64,000 nucleotides of DNA from Streptomyces sp. TLI_146 (GCF_002846415.1 NZ_PJMX01000001.1:8370001-8434000); one strand, 5' to 3'; numbered from the stretch's first letter, positions 26,001 to 34,363 are shown. The notes: generated by a model not told the origin, from the letters alone. Made by a program: numbers and translations.

Positions 26001-27005
26001 GCCAAGTCGGCGGAGACGGCGGCGAAGAACGCCGACACCTACGCCAAGGAGGCCGACCAGGCGGCCAAGAACGCCGAGCAGTACCAGCGCGAACAGGAGC
26101 GCAAGGCTCGCGAGGAAGCCGCCCGGAAGGCGTCGGAGGCCCATGACGTCTCCGCGTCGGGGTCGGAGCTGGACCAGGCGCTCAAGGAGCTCAACCTCAC
26201 CCCCGAGCAGTACAAGGAGGCCAAGGACCTCGCGGGCAAGGATCTCATCGACTACTTGATGGAGAACGGGGCCGAGCTGCTGGTCGAGCTCTTCCTGGAG
26301 GACATCAAGGCCTGCATCGACGACCCCGACATCCCGACGTGCCTCTGGGCGATCGTCCAGAACATCGGGCCCGGCAAGCTGCTCAAGATCGGCAGCAAGC
26401 TCCCGAAGATCACGAAGGCCATCTGGGGCATCAACAAGTTCCTCGACAAGATCGCCGCGGCGAAGAAGCGGCTCAAGAAGGTCGAGGAAGCCGTCGAGCG
26501 GGTGCAGAAGAAGATTCCGGACTGCGACCGCGACAAGCCGAAGCCCAAGCCCAAGGGAATCGCCAGGGCCGCCCGCAGCGGCGGCGCGAAGGACGCGGTG
26601 AAGGACATCGCGTGCGGCGAGATGGAGTTCTTCACCGTCCAGGACAAGGCCGACGCGGCTCGACTCCGGGCCGGCGGCAACCCCTTCCCCACCGAGCCGC
26701 ACCGGGCGCACTTCGGCCCCGGCGTCTACGCATGGGGCAGCCGCGCCGAGGCCGTGGCCTACGCGGCCAACAAGCCGGGCTCCGAGATCATGCGGTTCAC
26801 GGTCAGCAACGTGGCCCTGGCGATGTTCCCACAGGCCCACCTGGGCCTCATGTCGGACGACGCCGCGACGGAGTTCATGGAGAAGTACAGTCTTCTCTGG
26901 GACGGAAAACCCACCCACGGCCTGAGTTACATCACCCGACCGACGGCCAAGGGCACGGAGAACTACTTCGCGTCCACGGTCTTCCTCATGCTGAAATTCG
27001 ACTGA
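23022..27005 (+). CDS. Giant secreted ALF/coiled-coil polymorphic toxin with ADP-ribosyltransferase-like C-terminus
   Basis: About 1,327 residues from GTG 23022 (AGGAGG at 23009-23014; ATG 23025 also possible). After a signal peptide ('TVTTAVVVALLGGTMQQAVA') come ALF-like repeats to about residue 260, then some 800 residues of Ala-rich coiled coil with heptads such as 'AAARARADAEARTAAAKRAE'. A pre-toxin domain ('NLTPEQYKEAKDLAGKDLID', 'CIDDPDIPTCLWAIV', 'KITKAIWGINKFLDKI') leads to a short C-terminal domain with 'EPHRAHFGPGVYAWGSRAEA' and VAYAANKPGSEIMRFTV. The H...GxGVYAWGS..A..YA pattern recalls the His/Tyr core of PARP-like ADP-ribosyltransferases. Secreted contact-dependent toxin is inferred. 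Confidence 0.75.
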   Translation: MMRRLRPWGGRRRGAAGAVVRRTVTTAVVVALLGGTMQQAVAATDQPATRPLSALAPRTPGVPVAVARTAAEQASDDRDRELVDIYAQFDEEEEVREAAKKALESTDPQAIRAFLEHGESEARHRAKEKKDAADADNRRTIEAMRGTGGSFLEQEIDRVLKGSRQDRADFIAFGAQIARQRDNQTGQNDKKRAEENRKRVEMLAASGGPEVKKAALAALATNDDKVIAEFLEKGYQVAAQKDADRRAAEEKAQKEAQEAAEKLRKLAENTARAAEARTKLIAAHGDAVKALKSASNAMSSAAAQARQADRMLAADRAGKRSSDYGPVKAEIARQVKNADEAAKQAQVAAGRAKVQADVLVETGLARGAQWAEVAAGIASAAAAAVKATQTAQHAVDATAADAAGLGAKNQAELHEEQAKQWRANTEEHAKAAAQLAEAAGRQAKVAEDAAAKSKQARIDAEKAEKEAWDHARKTREARVEAQRQAKIATEQRAIAEHERTLAAQARARAERERNNAAAARARADAEARTAAAKRAEAQAAAADAAAARERASVQEGKSATADEAARGDEEKAREARNKAFDAEREHKAEEARARATEAYAAAAQGTQDAEAARTAATEARSAANAAGQAAVRARTAADEASGAATRSRSAAIAAEGAAARARAAAAEASAHAARANEAANNAEAAAAAANQAATKAAYEASATQAAALRADHKAAEATAQEARAGMAAHEAARLAGLAAVEANGALQAANRTKDEADGANREAAMAQIQAVVAVQASMSARSTAAGIADPANTAIDLTAPFSGQDLDADFAAAVAKAAVEMGAEQVKSAETKANEAVKAAEAAEEAASRANAQVAPAFKAAANAARSSADAARSSAAALKSAAQAAEEAAQARAAAARANQADAQAQADARDARQAANDAYADANAARNAATAAEADAQRAGDAATRAENEAAAANSAATMAEKQAAIAQGAAKQAEKDAADADRLADSAEEHAKSAETAAKNADTYAKEADQAAKNAEQYQREQERKAREEAARKASEAHDVSASGSELDQALKELNLTPEQYKEAKDLAGKDLIDYLMENGAELLVELFLEDIKACIDDPDIPTCLWAIVQNIGPGKLLKIGSKLPKITKAIWGINKFLDKIAAAKKRLKKVEEAVERVQKKIPDCDRDKPKPKPKGIARAARSGGAKDAVKDIACGEMEFFTVQDKADAARLRAGGNPFPTEPHRAHFGPGVYAWGSRAEAVAYAANKPGSEIMRFTVSNVALAMFPQAHLGLMSDDAATEFMEKYSLLWDGKPTHGLSYITRPTAKGTENYFASTVFLMLKFD

Positions 27006-27415
27006 TGACAGAATCCAGAACCTATACCTACAAGCTCCTCAAAGGGCCCTGGGGCGTCAGGATCTCGCTCACCGCGCAGGTGGTGCACGCAGAGCCCTCG
27101 GACGGTGAGCGCGTGTCCGCCGAGGTGCCTGTGTGGATCGCCTTCGAGGAAACGGCTTCCGGACTCGACGAAGCCGTCAAGGCGGGATTGCGTGACGGCC
27201 TCGCGGCGGTCGCGTCCGAGGTCTCCGACAGTGTGGCAGGTACCCCTGCCACCGTAATCATCCACCGGATGTCCTACGTCGAGTCGGACTTCCAGGAAGA
27301 GGGTGTCCCGGTGGCGATGTGCCGTTGGGCCGAGGAGGAGTTCGGTCTCCCGCCGCGCCGGATCGACGCATCGTTCGACCGGACGGCCAACCGCTATTCC
27401 TTCGACTGGCGCTGA
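27005..27415 (+). CDS. Candidate immunity protein for the giant toxin
   Basis: The ATG at 27005 shares one base with the toxin's TGA (TGATG), giving 136 residues. The acidic cytosolic product ('YKLLKGPWGVRISLTAQVVH', 'ADVPVWIAFEE'-like strands, 'RWAEEEFGLPPRRIDASFDR', final YSFDWR) has no signal peptide. I do not recognise the family. Position, overlap, small size and acidity are those of immunity genes paired with polymorphic toxins. A 13-bp hairpin terminator follows immediately, so the toxin and this gene form a closed pair. Confidence 0.6.
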   Translation: MTESRTYTYKLLKGPWGVRISLTAQVVHAEPSDGERVSAEVPVWIAFEETASGLDEAVKAGLRDGLAAVASEVSDSVAGTPATVIIHRMSYVESDFQEEGVPVAMCRWAEEEFGLPPRRIDASFDRTANRYSFDWR

Positions 27416-27425
27416 CCCTTCTACG

Positions 27426-27462
27426 GCGGTTGCCCTGCTGCTCCATTCGGCAGGGCAACCGC
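27426..27462 (+). terminator. Hairpin terminator (13-bp perfect stem)
   Basis: GCGGTTGCCCTGC (27426-27438) pairs with GCAGGGCAACCGC (27450-27462). There is no T-run, as is common in Streptomyces. It closes the toxin/immunity transcript. Confidence 0.8.
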
Positions 27463-27526
27463 GCTGCCGTCGCGGCGGGGTCGGCGGGGATGCGTTATGC
27501 CCGGTGCGCGACCGCACTGTCGCTGT

Positions 27527-27844
27527 CTACGGTTCGTACAAGGGCAGGAAGTGGATGACCGCTTGCTCATACGGATGGGCCTCGCGGACGGCCCGCCGGA
27601 CGGCAGCGGCCTGATCCGCGTCGCAGACCGACTCGATTCGGCACTCCTCGCTGTGCTGTACGACACCCACCTCGCCGTCGTACGGCTGCGAGCCTGGAAG
27701 GGGCTGCCAGTTGCCCGTCACCTTCCAGATGCTGGAACACCGGGCATACTCGCCTACCTGTCCTGCCCCTGCCGAGTGGAGAGCGTCGATCACTGCTTCC
27801 GCGTGGCTCTCGGGGACGGATATCTCGATCTTCAACCGCGTCAT
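27527..27844 (-). CDS. YqfO/CutA-like small domain protein
   Basis: This 105-residue protein starts MTRLKIEISVPESHAEAVID and contains 'GAGQVGEYARCSSIWKVTGN', 'ESVCDADQAAAVRRAVREAH' and PYEQAVIHFLPLYE. It matches the stand-alone YqfO/NIF3 C-terminal-like (CutA/PII-fold) family. The H-P-Y-E-Q motif near the C-terminus is conserved; members form trimers and function is undetermined. It lies alone between the toxin terminator and a convergently oriented oxidoreductase end. Confidence 0.7.
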   Translation of the reverse strand: MTRLKIEISVPESHAEAVIDALHSAGAGQVGEYARCSSIWKVTGNWQPLPGSQPYDGEVGVVQHSEECRIESVCDADQAAAVRRAVREAHPYEQAVIHFLPLYEP

Positions 27845-27887
27845 GCCTGGACCTTAGCGACCGGGTGACCAGCACTTCCGACCGGCT

Positions 27888-28826
27888 CTAGGGCACGAGG
27901 ACGATCTTGCCCTGCACTCGGCCGGTTTCGCTGAGCTCGTGGGCCTTCGCGGCCTCGGTGAGAGGGAGGGCCTCGGCGATCGTGGGGCGCACACCGTGGG
28001 TGTCGACGAGTTCCGCGAAGGCGGTCAGCACGGCGGGGGTTGGCTCCAGGAAGAACTCCACGAACCGTACGCCGAGTTCGGCGGCGCGGGCCGTCACCTC
28101 GGTGCGGTCCACGCCGACGCCGACGACATCGACCAGGATGCCGCCCGGCTTGAGGGTGGCCAGCGAGCGCGGGCCGTAGTCGTTGCTGACAGTGTCCAGC
28201 ACCGCGTCGATGTCGCGCAGGGCCGAGAAGTCCTCCACCGTGTAGTCGATCAGCTCGTCGGCGCCGAGTCCGCGCAGGTAGTCGTGCTTGGCGGCGCGGG
28301 CCGTGCCGATGACGTATGCGCCCCGGGCCTTGGCGATCTGCACACCGAGGTGGCCGACTCCGCCGGCCGCGCCGTGGATCAGCACGCGCTGGCCGGGCTG
28401 TACGTCGGAGAGAGCCACCAGAGCCTGGTAGGCGGTGAAGCCGGAGATCGGCAGGGCGGCGGCGCCGACGTGGTCGAGGGTGCGCGGCTTGGGCGAGATC
28501 CGGTCCTCGGTGACCACCACGTGGTCGGCGTGGCTGCCGTGCGGCGGGATGGTCCAGCCGTAGACGTCCTCGCCCACCGCGAAGCGGACCGCGCCCTCGC
28601 CGACGGCCTCCACGGTGCCGCTGAACTCGTGCCCGAGCACGAACGGCGGCGGCCCGAAGAAGTCCACCTTGCCGATGCGGACCTTCCAGTCCGCGGGGTT
28701 CATACCGGTGGCCCGTACCCGGACCAGGACTTCTCCGGGGCCCGGCGAAGGGATGGGTATCTCGGCGAGTTCCAGTACGTCGGAGCCGCCGATGGCCTGC
28801 TGTGTGATCACCCGTGTCGTTGTCAT
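27888..28826 (-). CDS. MDR-family NADPH-dependent oxidoreductase
   Basis: The 312-residue enzyme is a zinc-independent MDR protein. 'PGEVLVRVRATGMNPADWKV' and GHEFSGTVEAVGEG lie in the N-terminal domain, 'QRVLIHGAAGGVGHLGVQIA' is the nucleotide-binding loop near residue 145, and 'ETGRVQGKIVLVP' closes the protein. It resembles quinone/enal reductases of the QorB/Tdh-like group. Start is placed at MTTTRVITQQAIGG; in-frame codons further upstream (to 28853) are possible because no ribosome-binding site is obvious. Paralogous to the enzyme at 291. Confidence 0.82.
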   Translation of the reverse strand: MTTTRVITQQAIGGSDVLELAEIPIPSPGPGEVLVRVRATGMNPADWKVRIGKVDFFGPPPFVLGHEFSGTVEAVGEGAVRFAVGEDVYGWTIPPHGSHADHVVVTEDRISPKPRTLDHVGAAALPISGFTAYQALVALSDVQPGQRVLIHGAAGGVGHLGVQIAKARGAYVIGTARAAKHDYLRGLGADELIDYTVEDFSALRDIDAVLDTVSNDYGPRSLATLKPGGILVDVVGVGVDRTEVTARAAELGVRFVEFFLEPTPAVLTAFAELVDTHGVRPTIAEALPLTEAAKAHELSETGRVQGKIVLVP

Positions 28827-28980
28827 ATAGATCATTTTGAGCCAGGTGATCATGGAAGGGAAGCTGTTTCGCCCCCAGCTTCCAGCGTCTTCCTCGCAGG
28901 CGACCTGCGCCGCTCACCGGTATTGGGCCTAGCCGAGCACCCCGGGTGGTGCAGTCCCGTGACTATGGGCCCAACGAGCT

Positions 28981-29664
28981 CTATGCGCCGTGCAGTTGGC
29001 GCCAGGTCTCGGCCGGGTCGTCGCTGTGCAGATAGTCAAAATTGAAAAGTACGTCGCCGTCCGCGTTCACCAGACGCGACACTGCCAGATCAGGGTCGAC
29101 CAGCCACCGGGGTTCCTCGCCGTCCCGCCGCGAGACGACCGCCAGCGCCACCCGGTCGCCCGCGTACGGCGGCTCAACGCCCGGGCCGGCGTACAGCACC
29201 CAGGTCGCACCGCCCGCCACCGAGGCGAGGTAGAACTCATCGGGACCGGGCCCGAGGAGGGAGGCGAGCACCTCGCCCACCGCCAGGTCCCCGCGCACGG
29301 CATAGCGAGCCTCCTCCACGTAGCCCTTCGGGCCCCGATCGTCCCCGGCGTGGACCCGGTCCCGGTCGACGCGCAGGATTGTCCCGCCCGCTGGCAGGGG
29401 CTTCGCTTTAGCCGGCGGGGGCGTCGTGCCCGGCGCCTCCACGTACGGCGGCCGTACACGGCGGGGCGCGGCCGGTGTTTCGGCGTCGCGCCCCCGGCGC
29501 TGCCACATCTGGTGGGCGCCCTCGATGGCGAGAGCGGTAACGGCGGTGACACCGAAATACACAGGCCAGGGCAGGCGGAGGACGACGCCGAGGAGCGCGG
29601 CCAGGACGACGCCGATGGCGACCAGTACGGGTGTGGGCAGAGCCCTGGCGGGCTGGGTGGTCAT
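28981..29664 (-). CDS. Membrane-anchored hypothetical protein
   Basis: From ATG 29664 (GAGGG upstream) the 227-residue protein has two TM helices near the N-terminus (PTPVLVAIGVVLAALLGVVL and WPVYFGVTAVTALAIEG), a basic Pro-rich linker, and a cytosolic or external domain: 'GGTILRVDRDRVHAGDDRGP', 'YAVRGDLAVGEVLASLLGPG' and 'WLVDPDLAVSRLVNADGDVL'. Function unknown. Upstream in-frame sequence to 29913 is a different, non-coding character. Confidence 0.65.
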   Translation of the reverse strand: MTTQPARALPTPVLVAIGVVLAALLGVVLRLPWPVYFGVTAVTALAIEGAHQMWQRRGRDAETPAAPRRVRPPYVEAPGTTPPPAKAKPLPAGGTILRVDRDRVHAGDDRGPKGYVEEARYAVRGDLAVGEVLASLLGPGPDEFYLASVAGGATWVLYAGPGVEPPYAGDRVALAVVSRRDGEEPRWLVDPDLAVSRLVNADGDVLFNFDYLHSDDPAETWRQLHGA

Positions 29665-30022
29665 GGCGAGGCCCTCAAGGTGTGGTGGAGCGGAACGAAC
29701 GCTCAACGTATCCCGGTAGCCGTTCCGCGTCTGTGTCGCCCGACACTGTGCTGGGGTCTCATAGCCGAGCGGCCGAACGGGTGACTGATACTGCCCCGGC
29801 CGTCCGCGCCGTCCGCGCCGTTCCAGACCACGGCTCCCATCCATATCGGCCACCAGAACACAGACTCGGGCAGGAGGGGCCCACGTAGGCAGTGTGGCCG
29901 AGCACATCGCCACCGAGTAGGACGCTGGCTCCGCCGCGCGGGTGATCGCAGGACGTTGCTCTCCTGCCAGTGGCCTTACGAGTCAGCCGTGCAGGCTGAT
30001 GGAACGCGCTGAGGACCGCTCG

Positions 30023-30577
30023 ATGATGAGACGCATGAGCATTCACCCGGCCCCTTGCCCTGCCACATCCGTTGCCGCACCGCCCCGTTGGGCGGTCTGG
30101 GCCGCGCACCTGACCACGTTGCTGGTCCTGCCGAGCGGGCTATGGCGTATCGCCATGGTGCTCGGCCACCCCTCCGGCTATACAGAGGCGGGCTTCGTGC
30201 CGTTCGATACACCCGGTGCCAAGGTGTGGATGCTGACGCTCAGCGTGGTCTGCGAGCTGGTCGCGTTCCTGACGCTCGGCTTGGTACGGCCGTGGGGCGA
30301 GGTCGTGCCCCGCTGGATACCGCTGATCGGAGGGCGAGCTGTCCGGCCGCTGGCCGCCGTGATCCCTGCCGCACTCGGCTCGGCGGCCCTCACCCTGATC
30401 TGGACCAACTTCCTCTTGTGGTGGACGTATCCGCACGACGACATGACACAGACCGGAAGGCTTGTCGTCGGCATCCTCTACCAGCCATTGGTGCTCTGGG
30501 GCCCGCTCGCCGCAGCCGTAACCGTTTCCTACTACCGCCGCCATCGAGCCGCGCAGCATCGGATCTCGGCGGGCTGA
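30023..30577 (+). CDS. Four-TM integral membrane protein
   Basis: The ATG at 30023 after GAGGAC gives 184 residues with four hydrophobic helices: 'AAHLTTLLVLPSGLWRIAMV', 'WMLTLSVVCELVAFLTLGLV', 'PAALGSAALTLIWTNFLLWW' and 'PLVLWGPLAAAVTVSYY'. Conserved polar features (GHPSGYTEAGF, 'VPRWIPLIGGRAV') match a hypothetical Streptomyces membrane family. No catalytic motif. A second and a third in-frame ATG (30026, 30035) could also be used. Confidence 0.7.
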   Translation: MMRRMSIHPAPCPATSVAAPPRWAVWAAHLTTLLVLPSGLWRIAMVLGHPSGYTEAGFVPFDTPGAKVWMLTLSVVCELVAFLTLGLVRPWGEVVPRWIPLIGGRAVRPLAAVIPAALGSAALTLIWTNFLLWWTYPHDDMTQTGRLVVGILYQPLVLWGPLAAAVTVSYYRRHRAAQHRISAG

Positions 30578-30861
30578 AAGCCCAACCTTGCGGCGGGCGG
30601 CTCAGTGCGGTGAGGGCACGGTCCTCCTCTCGTCCGCGGACAACTCTCGTTGTCCGGCGCTTTGACCCGTCTGACCTGGGCGGATCGCATTGGGGTCGCG
30701 CGGACAACGCTCCCTACCGGCAGTGTCAGGGCCGCGGAGCCCAGCCGGGGAACACTCGACGCCCCGCGAAGACACAAGTCCGGCCTGCCAGATGGCCGGT
30801 GCATGCCAGTACCCATGCCCGCGAAGCCTTCGACGGCATGGCCGTGAACAGAGGAGACGTC

Positions 30862-31329
30862 ATGCTCAAACGCATTCTCGCCACATCGGCCGCTCTCGGT
30901 GCCGCCCTGGTCGGCACCCTGTCCCTGGCCCCCGCCGCCTCCGCCCAGGAGTCCGGATACGCGTGCCGGTCCGACAACACGCCGAACCATTCATGGGCGA
31001 ACTGGGGAGGCGCCAACATAGACGCCTGCATCGCCCGCAACGGCTCCCAGATCATCGCGGGGATCGGAGTCAACAACGTGTTCGCGTCCGATCCCTGTGC
31101 CCAGCTCGTGGACGCGGATACCGGAAGATGGCTGTACGACTTCGGGTGCGTCGACAAGCGGACCGGCAGCTGGGTCCCGGCCTTCTCCGGAAACCACTAC
31201 TTCAACTACCCCTCGATCGACCTCGCCAAGACCGGTCGACAGGTGGTGGTGCAGGTCGGCTTCTGGGCCGATTTCGGCTCTGGGGCGCAGTACTACATGA
31301 ACGTGCAGAGCCCGCGGATCATCTTCTGA
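30862..31329 (+). CDS. Small secreted protein
   Basis: AGAGGAG at 30850-30856 precedes ATG 30862. The 155-residue product has a classic signal peptide ('RILATSAALGAALVGTLSLA', cleavage at ASAQE), then a ~125-residue mature domain with four cysteines (YACRSD, IDACIAR, DPCAQL, DFGCVDK) and beta-type sequence ending 'YYMNVQSPRIIF'. The alternating W/N/G-rich composition resembles small Streptomyces extracellular proteins of unknown role. A 12-bp hairpin follows at 31461. Confidence 0.75.
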   Translation: MLKRILATSAALGAALVGTLSLAPAASAQESGYACRSDNTPNHSWANWGGANIDACIARNGSQIIAGIGVNNVFASDPCAQLVDADTGRWLYDFGCVDKRTGSWVPAFSGNHYFNYPSIDLAKTGRQVVVQVGFWADFGSGAQYYMNVQSPRIIF

Positions 31330-31460
31330 CACCCGTGAGAACGTCGACGGAGGCCGATCCCCACGCGCTCCCGTTCCCGTACGGGGACGACCGGGCGGCA
31401 CGATAACAACGGTACGGCCCTGGACGTCACCAGCGCCTCCGTCGTACAGCAGACAACAGT

Positions 31461-31494
31461 GCGCTGGCCCCGGGCTGATACACGGGGCCAGCGC
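31461..31494 (+). terminator. Hairpin terminator (12-bp perfect stem)
   Basis: GCGCTGGCCCCG (31461-31472) and CGGGGCCAGCGC (31483-31494) around a ten-base loop, 132 bases after the secreted-protein stop. No T-run. Confidence 0.75.
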
Positions 31495-31646
31495 ATCCGT
31501 CCTCAACGGGGAACGGGCCCCGGTAGGCGAACGCGGCTCGAACCTTGCGTCAGGGCACAACCGCCCAGCGGGGCCGCGTGCACCCGGAAGGTGTGCTTCT
31601 CGGCAAGGCGTCCTGGAGCGGCCACGGAGAGCTAGCCGCTCGGCGG

Positions 31647-31820
31647 TTACCCGGCCGGGCCGTCGGTGTACTCGTCGCTGATCGTGCGAAGGCCGTGAGT
31701 TGGAGCTCCGACCAGGTAGACGGTCGGCTTGGTGACGTCCCGAAGCCGCCTCGCGGGTTTGAGCCGGGTGCCGCGGTTGACGAACCGGGTGACGAGTCGT
31801 GTCCTACCGGCTCGTAGCAC
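31647..31820 (-). CDS. Possible small basic protein
   Basis: A 57-residue minus-strand reading (VLRAGRTRLVTRFVNRGTRL, then 'RRLRDVTKPTVYLVGAPTHG') follows the isomerase gene by 31 bases. It has plausible codon use and an Arg-rich start. I find no family and no ribosome-binding site, so it may be a remnant. Confidence 0.25.
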   Translation of the reverse strand: MLRAGRTRLVTRFVNRGTRLKPARRLRDVTKPTVYLVGAPTHGLRTISDEYTDGPAG

Positions 31821-31851
31821 GGCCAACCGCCCCTGCCACGTCCTATACGTC

Positions 31852-32649
31852 CTACTCCTCCGGCTCCCAGGCACGGAGCAGGTCCCACAGCCCTGCATCT
31901 CCGTCAACGCGCAAGGAGTCGGCCGGGATACGGTCGTACAAGGCAAGGACCAGCTCACTGGCCGTGCCGTGGAGAGAGATACCTGCTGCCTCCGAGTCCT
32001 CGCCGGTCGCGGCAGCGGGCGCGGGGATGCGGGTGGAGCGCGCGCCGTCGCCGTCGACCGTGAGGCGCCAGGAGGGGCCCTCGGCGGTGTGGAAGTCGAA
32101 GGCCGTGGGCTTGTGCGGCCAGGCGCTGTGCGTCGCGACGCAGGTGAACAGGAACTCCTCGACACCGTCGAGGGCGACCTCGGCCGGAAGCGGCTGCGGG
32201 GCGCCCGCGGCGAGCAGGGCGTCGTAGGTGTGCACCGCGCTCTCCTGAACCCGGTGCCGGGCGACTCCGCCAGAGGTACGCGGCGTCTGCAGGCCACTCC
32301 ACCAAGCCCAGCAACCGCCCTCCGGTCCTGCCTCGCGCAGGGCGCTCAACAGAAGCTGCGTCGACGCGGCCAGCCAGGCCAGCAAGGCCTCACGCTCCTG
32401 CGGCACTTCCAGAGCGGCGCGCGCAGCGACGGCCTCGGCCGGGGGAGCGTCGGCGGGCCCCGCGGCGACGATGGCCGCCCAGAAACGGTCTCCCCCACCC
32501 AGGTGCTTCACCAGATCGAACAGCGTCCACTCGGGGCAGGTCGGCACCTGCGCGTCGAGACTGGGCGCGGCGGCGACCGCTGCGCGGAAGGCGGTCGACC
32601 GTTCATCGATCAGTCGCAGCAGGTCAGGGAACTCAAGATTCTTTTCCAC
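31852..32649 (-). CDS. Mycothiol-dependent maleylpyruvate-isomerase-family protein
   Basis: The 265-residue product has the DinB-like N-terminal four-helix domain ('DERSTAFRAAVAAAPSLDAQ', 'VPTCPEWTLFDLVKHLGGGD' with the metal-binding His) and the MDMPI C-terminal domain ('HRVQESAVHTYDALLAAG', 'GTASELVLALYDR'). The second metal-site motif H-x-E/Q is HRVQESAVH. Family members use mycothiol, the actinobacterial thiol, as cofactor; the substrate of this copy is unknown. GTG start at 32649. Confidence 0.85.
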   Translation of the reverse strand: MEKNLEFPDLLRLIDERSTAFRAAVAAAPSLDAQVPTCPEWTLFDLVKHLGGGDRFWAAIVAAGPADAPPAEAVAARAALEVPQEREALLAWLAASTQLLLSALREAGPEGGCWAWWSGLQTPRTSGGVARHRVQESAVHTYDALLAAGAPQPLPAEVALDGVEEFLFTCVATHSAWPHKPTAFDFHTAEGPSWRLTVDGDGARSTRIPAPAAATGEDSEAAGISLHGTASELVLALYDRIPADSLRVDGDAGLWDLLRAWEPEE

Positions 32650-33086
32650 GCCGGATGTCTATCACCGTGCCCCGGCGATCGGACAGCGATTTTCACAAGT
32701 CGCCGCCGGTTGGCCATCCGGACGCCGCCCTCGCCTACCACCGCTCGTGTGACAAGCCGCGCACTGCTGCGAGGACCCTGGCGGTGGCGGTACGCCAGGC
32801 GTCGTGCCTGTGGGTGCTCCGGCCTCGCCGCGCGGCCGGGCACCTCGGCGTTCTTTCCGGCGCTGCCGCAACAGGGCGCTGGCTGCCCTAGCGGCTGATC
32901 TTCCCAGCCCGATCCTCGCTGACGTGAGTGGGATGCACCGTCACACCGCGTTCTGCTGGGTCGCCTACGCTCTACGTGACTGAGACGAGTACCACGCTGC
33001 TCGCGGCGAAGTGGAAGCTGAGGGAGGGGAGGACGGAAGACTCACGGCTGAAAGCCTGTGAGCGGTGGCCGATCTGAAGAGGGCCG
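32650..33086. other. Intergenic region, no gene
   Basis: Reading frames here are short and lack ribosome-binding sites or family resemblance. The promoter of the isomerase gene probably lies near 32660-32700. Confidence 0.45.
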
Positions 33087-33827
33087 CTAACCAGCCGACT
33101 CCACAGTCAAGTCACCGTTCGTTGTCGACAGATCCAAGCGGTACTTGCCCGACGGGTCGTTCTTGAACGCCACCTTTTTGTCGCCGTGGGAGTTGTTCGC
33201 TGAGATCCGGTAGGCGGCGGGCGGGGCCGTGACCGTGAGGCTGCCGCTCGTCGTGCGGGCCCTGATGTTCTGCGCAGTGGCTGTCTCGATCGTCACCTCG
33301 CCGTTCGACGTCTGCGTGTCGATGTCGCCGTCCTTGGCGCCCTTGACGTTCACGTCACCGTTGGACGTGCGCAGCTTCACCGGCCCCGTTGTCCTGTTCA
33401 CCACGATCTCGCCGTTGCTGGTGTGCACGTCGACCATACCGACAGCGGTCAGCGTCACACTGCCGTTGGAGGTTCCTCCCGTCACCGCAAGACCGGCGGG
33501 GACCTTGACGACGTAGTCGACGCCGCAGTGCTTGCCGCAGCCGGCGAGCGTCAGGACGCCGTTCTCGACGCTGAACGAGGTACCACTCGGCTTGTCACCA
33601 CGGTAGTTGACCTTGCGGTGCACAGAGGTCGTTGAAACACCTGCTGAGGCGTCCACCTTCACCCCGCCGTTCCCGGTGTCGAGACGGATCGAGGTGATCT
33701 TCTGGGGCACCTTGGCGTCGTCCTCGAAGGTCTTGTCCTGGTCGAGGGTCGAGCACGCGGAGAGCCCTCCGGTAGTGAGAGCGGCCATAGCCACTGCTGC
33801 AAGGAGAGGCGTCTGCCGACGTCGCAT
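33087..33827 (-). CDS. DUF4097-type beta-solenoid lipoprotein
   Basis: This 246-residue protein has a lipoprotein signal ('TPLLAAVAMAALTTGGLSAC', lipobox LSAC) followed by repeating beta strands with the motif TSNG ('GGTSNGSVTLTAV', 'DVHTSNGEIVVNRTTG', 'KLRTSNGDVNVKGAKDGDID', 'TQTSNGEVTIETATA', 'ARTTSGSLTVTAPP'). This is the DUF4097/DUF4098 right-handed beta-helix family of bacterial envelopes, function undefined. GGGGGAAC precedes the ATG. Expected to be anchored on the outer face of the cytoplasmic membrane. Confidence 0.85.
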   Translation of the reverse strand: MRRRQTPLLAAVAMAALTTGGLSACSTLDQDKTFEDDAKVPQKITSIRLDTGNGGVKVDASAGVSTTSVHRKVNYRGDKPSGTSFSVENGVLTLAGCGKHCGVDYVVKVPAGLAVTGGTSNGSVTLTAVGMVDVHTSNGEIVVNRTTGPVKLRTSNGDVNVKGAKDGDIDTQTSNGEVTIETATAQNIRARTTSGSLTVTAPPAAYRISANNSHGDKKVAFKNDPSGKYRLDLSTTNGDLTVESAG

Positions 33828-34363
33828 GAAGTTCCCCCGTTTGGAGCGAGTTGGATCGATGAACGGTCACCGCGACTGTACGCAGCCACGGTCCGGCCCA
33901 CACTGGGGGAAACCCCCCAATGCGCCGGGCGGGCTGACCTGCACGGTAACCACAGCCGCCGCGCGGAGATCGCCTGAACTCATTGTCGCGCTCCACCGGA
34001 AGAGGCTGCGGCGCCCAGCTCACCAGGGCTGCGCAAAGCGGGGGCGATGCGCTCGGCCCGCGCCAAGTCGTCCACTCCTTCAGGAGGTTGGTGCCTGGCT
34101 TTGTCACCGGTCTGAAGGGGCGGCCCCTGGGAGAGGGTTTGGTCGGTGAGCGTCTGGAGGCTGTAGCGGCGCGTGGGGCGGAACTTTGGGCCGTGGGGGA
34201 GGAGCTGGCGGATGTGCCGGTCGGCGGCTTGCAACAGGGCTGCCACAAGGTTTCAAGATTGCTTGACCTTGCCCCGGCAGCGAAGGCGACAGTGTCTTGA
34301 CAGATCACGTGGGCGAGTGATGGGTGCTCGCCAACCGGCAGGACGAACAGGTGAGGAGTTCGG
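33828..34363. other. Intergenic region, no convincing gene
   Basis: Frames on both strands cross 33980-34300 without family resemblance, ribosome-binding site or consistent coding bias. It could hold decayed sequence. Confidence 0.4.

Noticed and set aside
23034..26918. Minus-strand open frame of nearly 1,300 codons opposite the giant toxin gene
   Set aside because: It mirrors the codon periodicity of the Ala-rich coiled coil in high-GC DNA. There is no ribosome-binding site and no family resemblance (Leu/Gly/Arg repeats only).
33980..34300. Overlapping frames on both strands between the DUF4097 and HAD genes
   Set aside because: Neither shows motifs or a ribosome-binding site, and I could not decide a coding strand.
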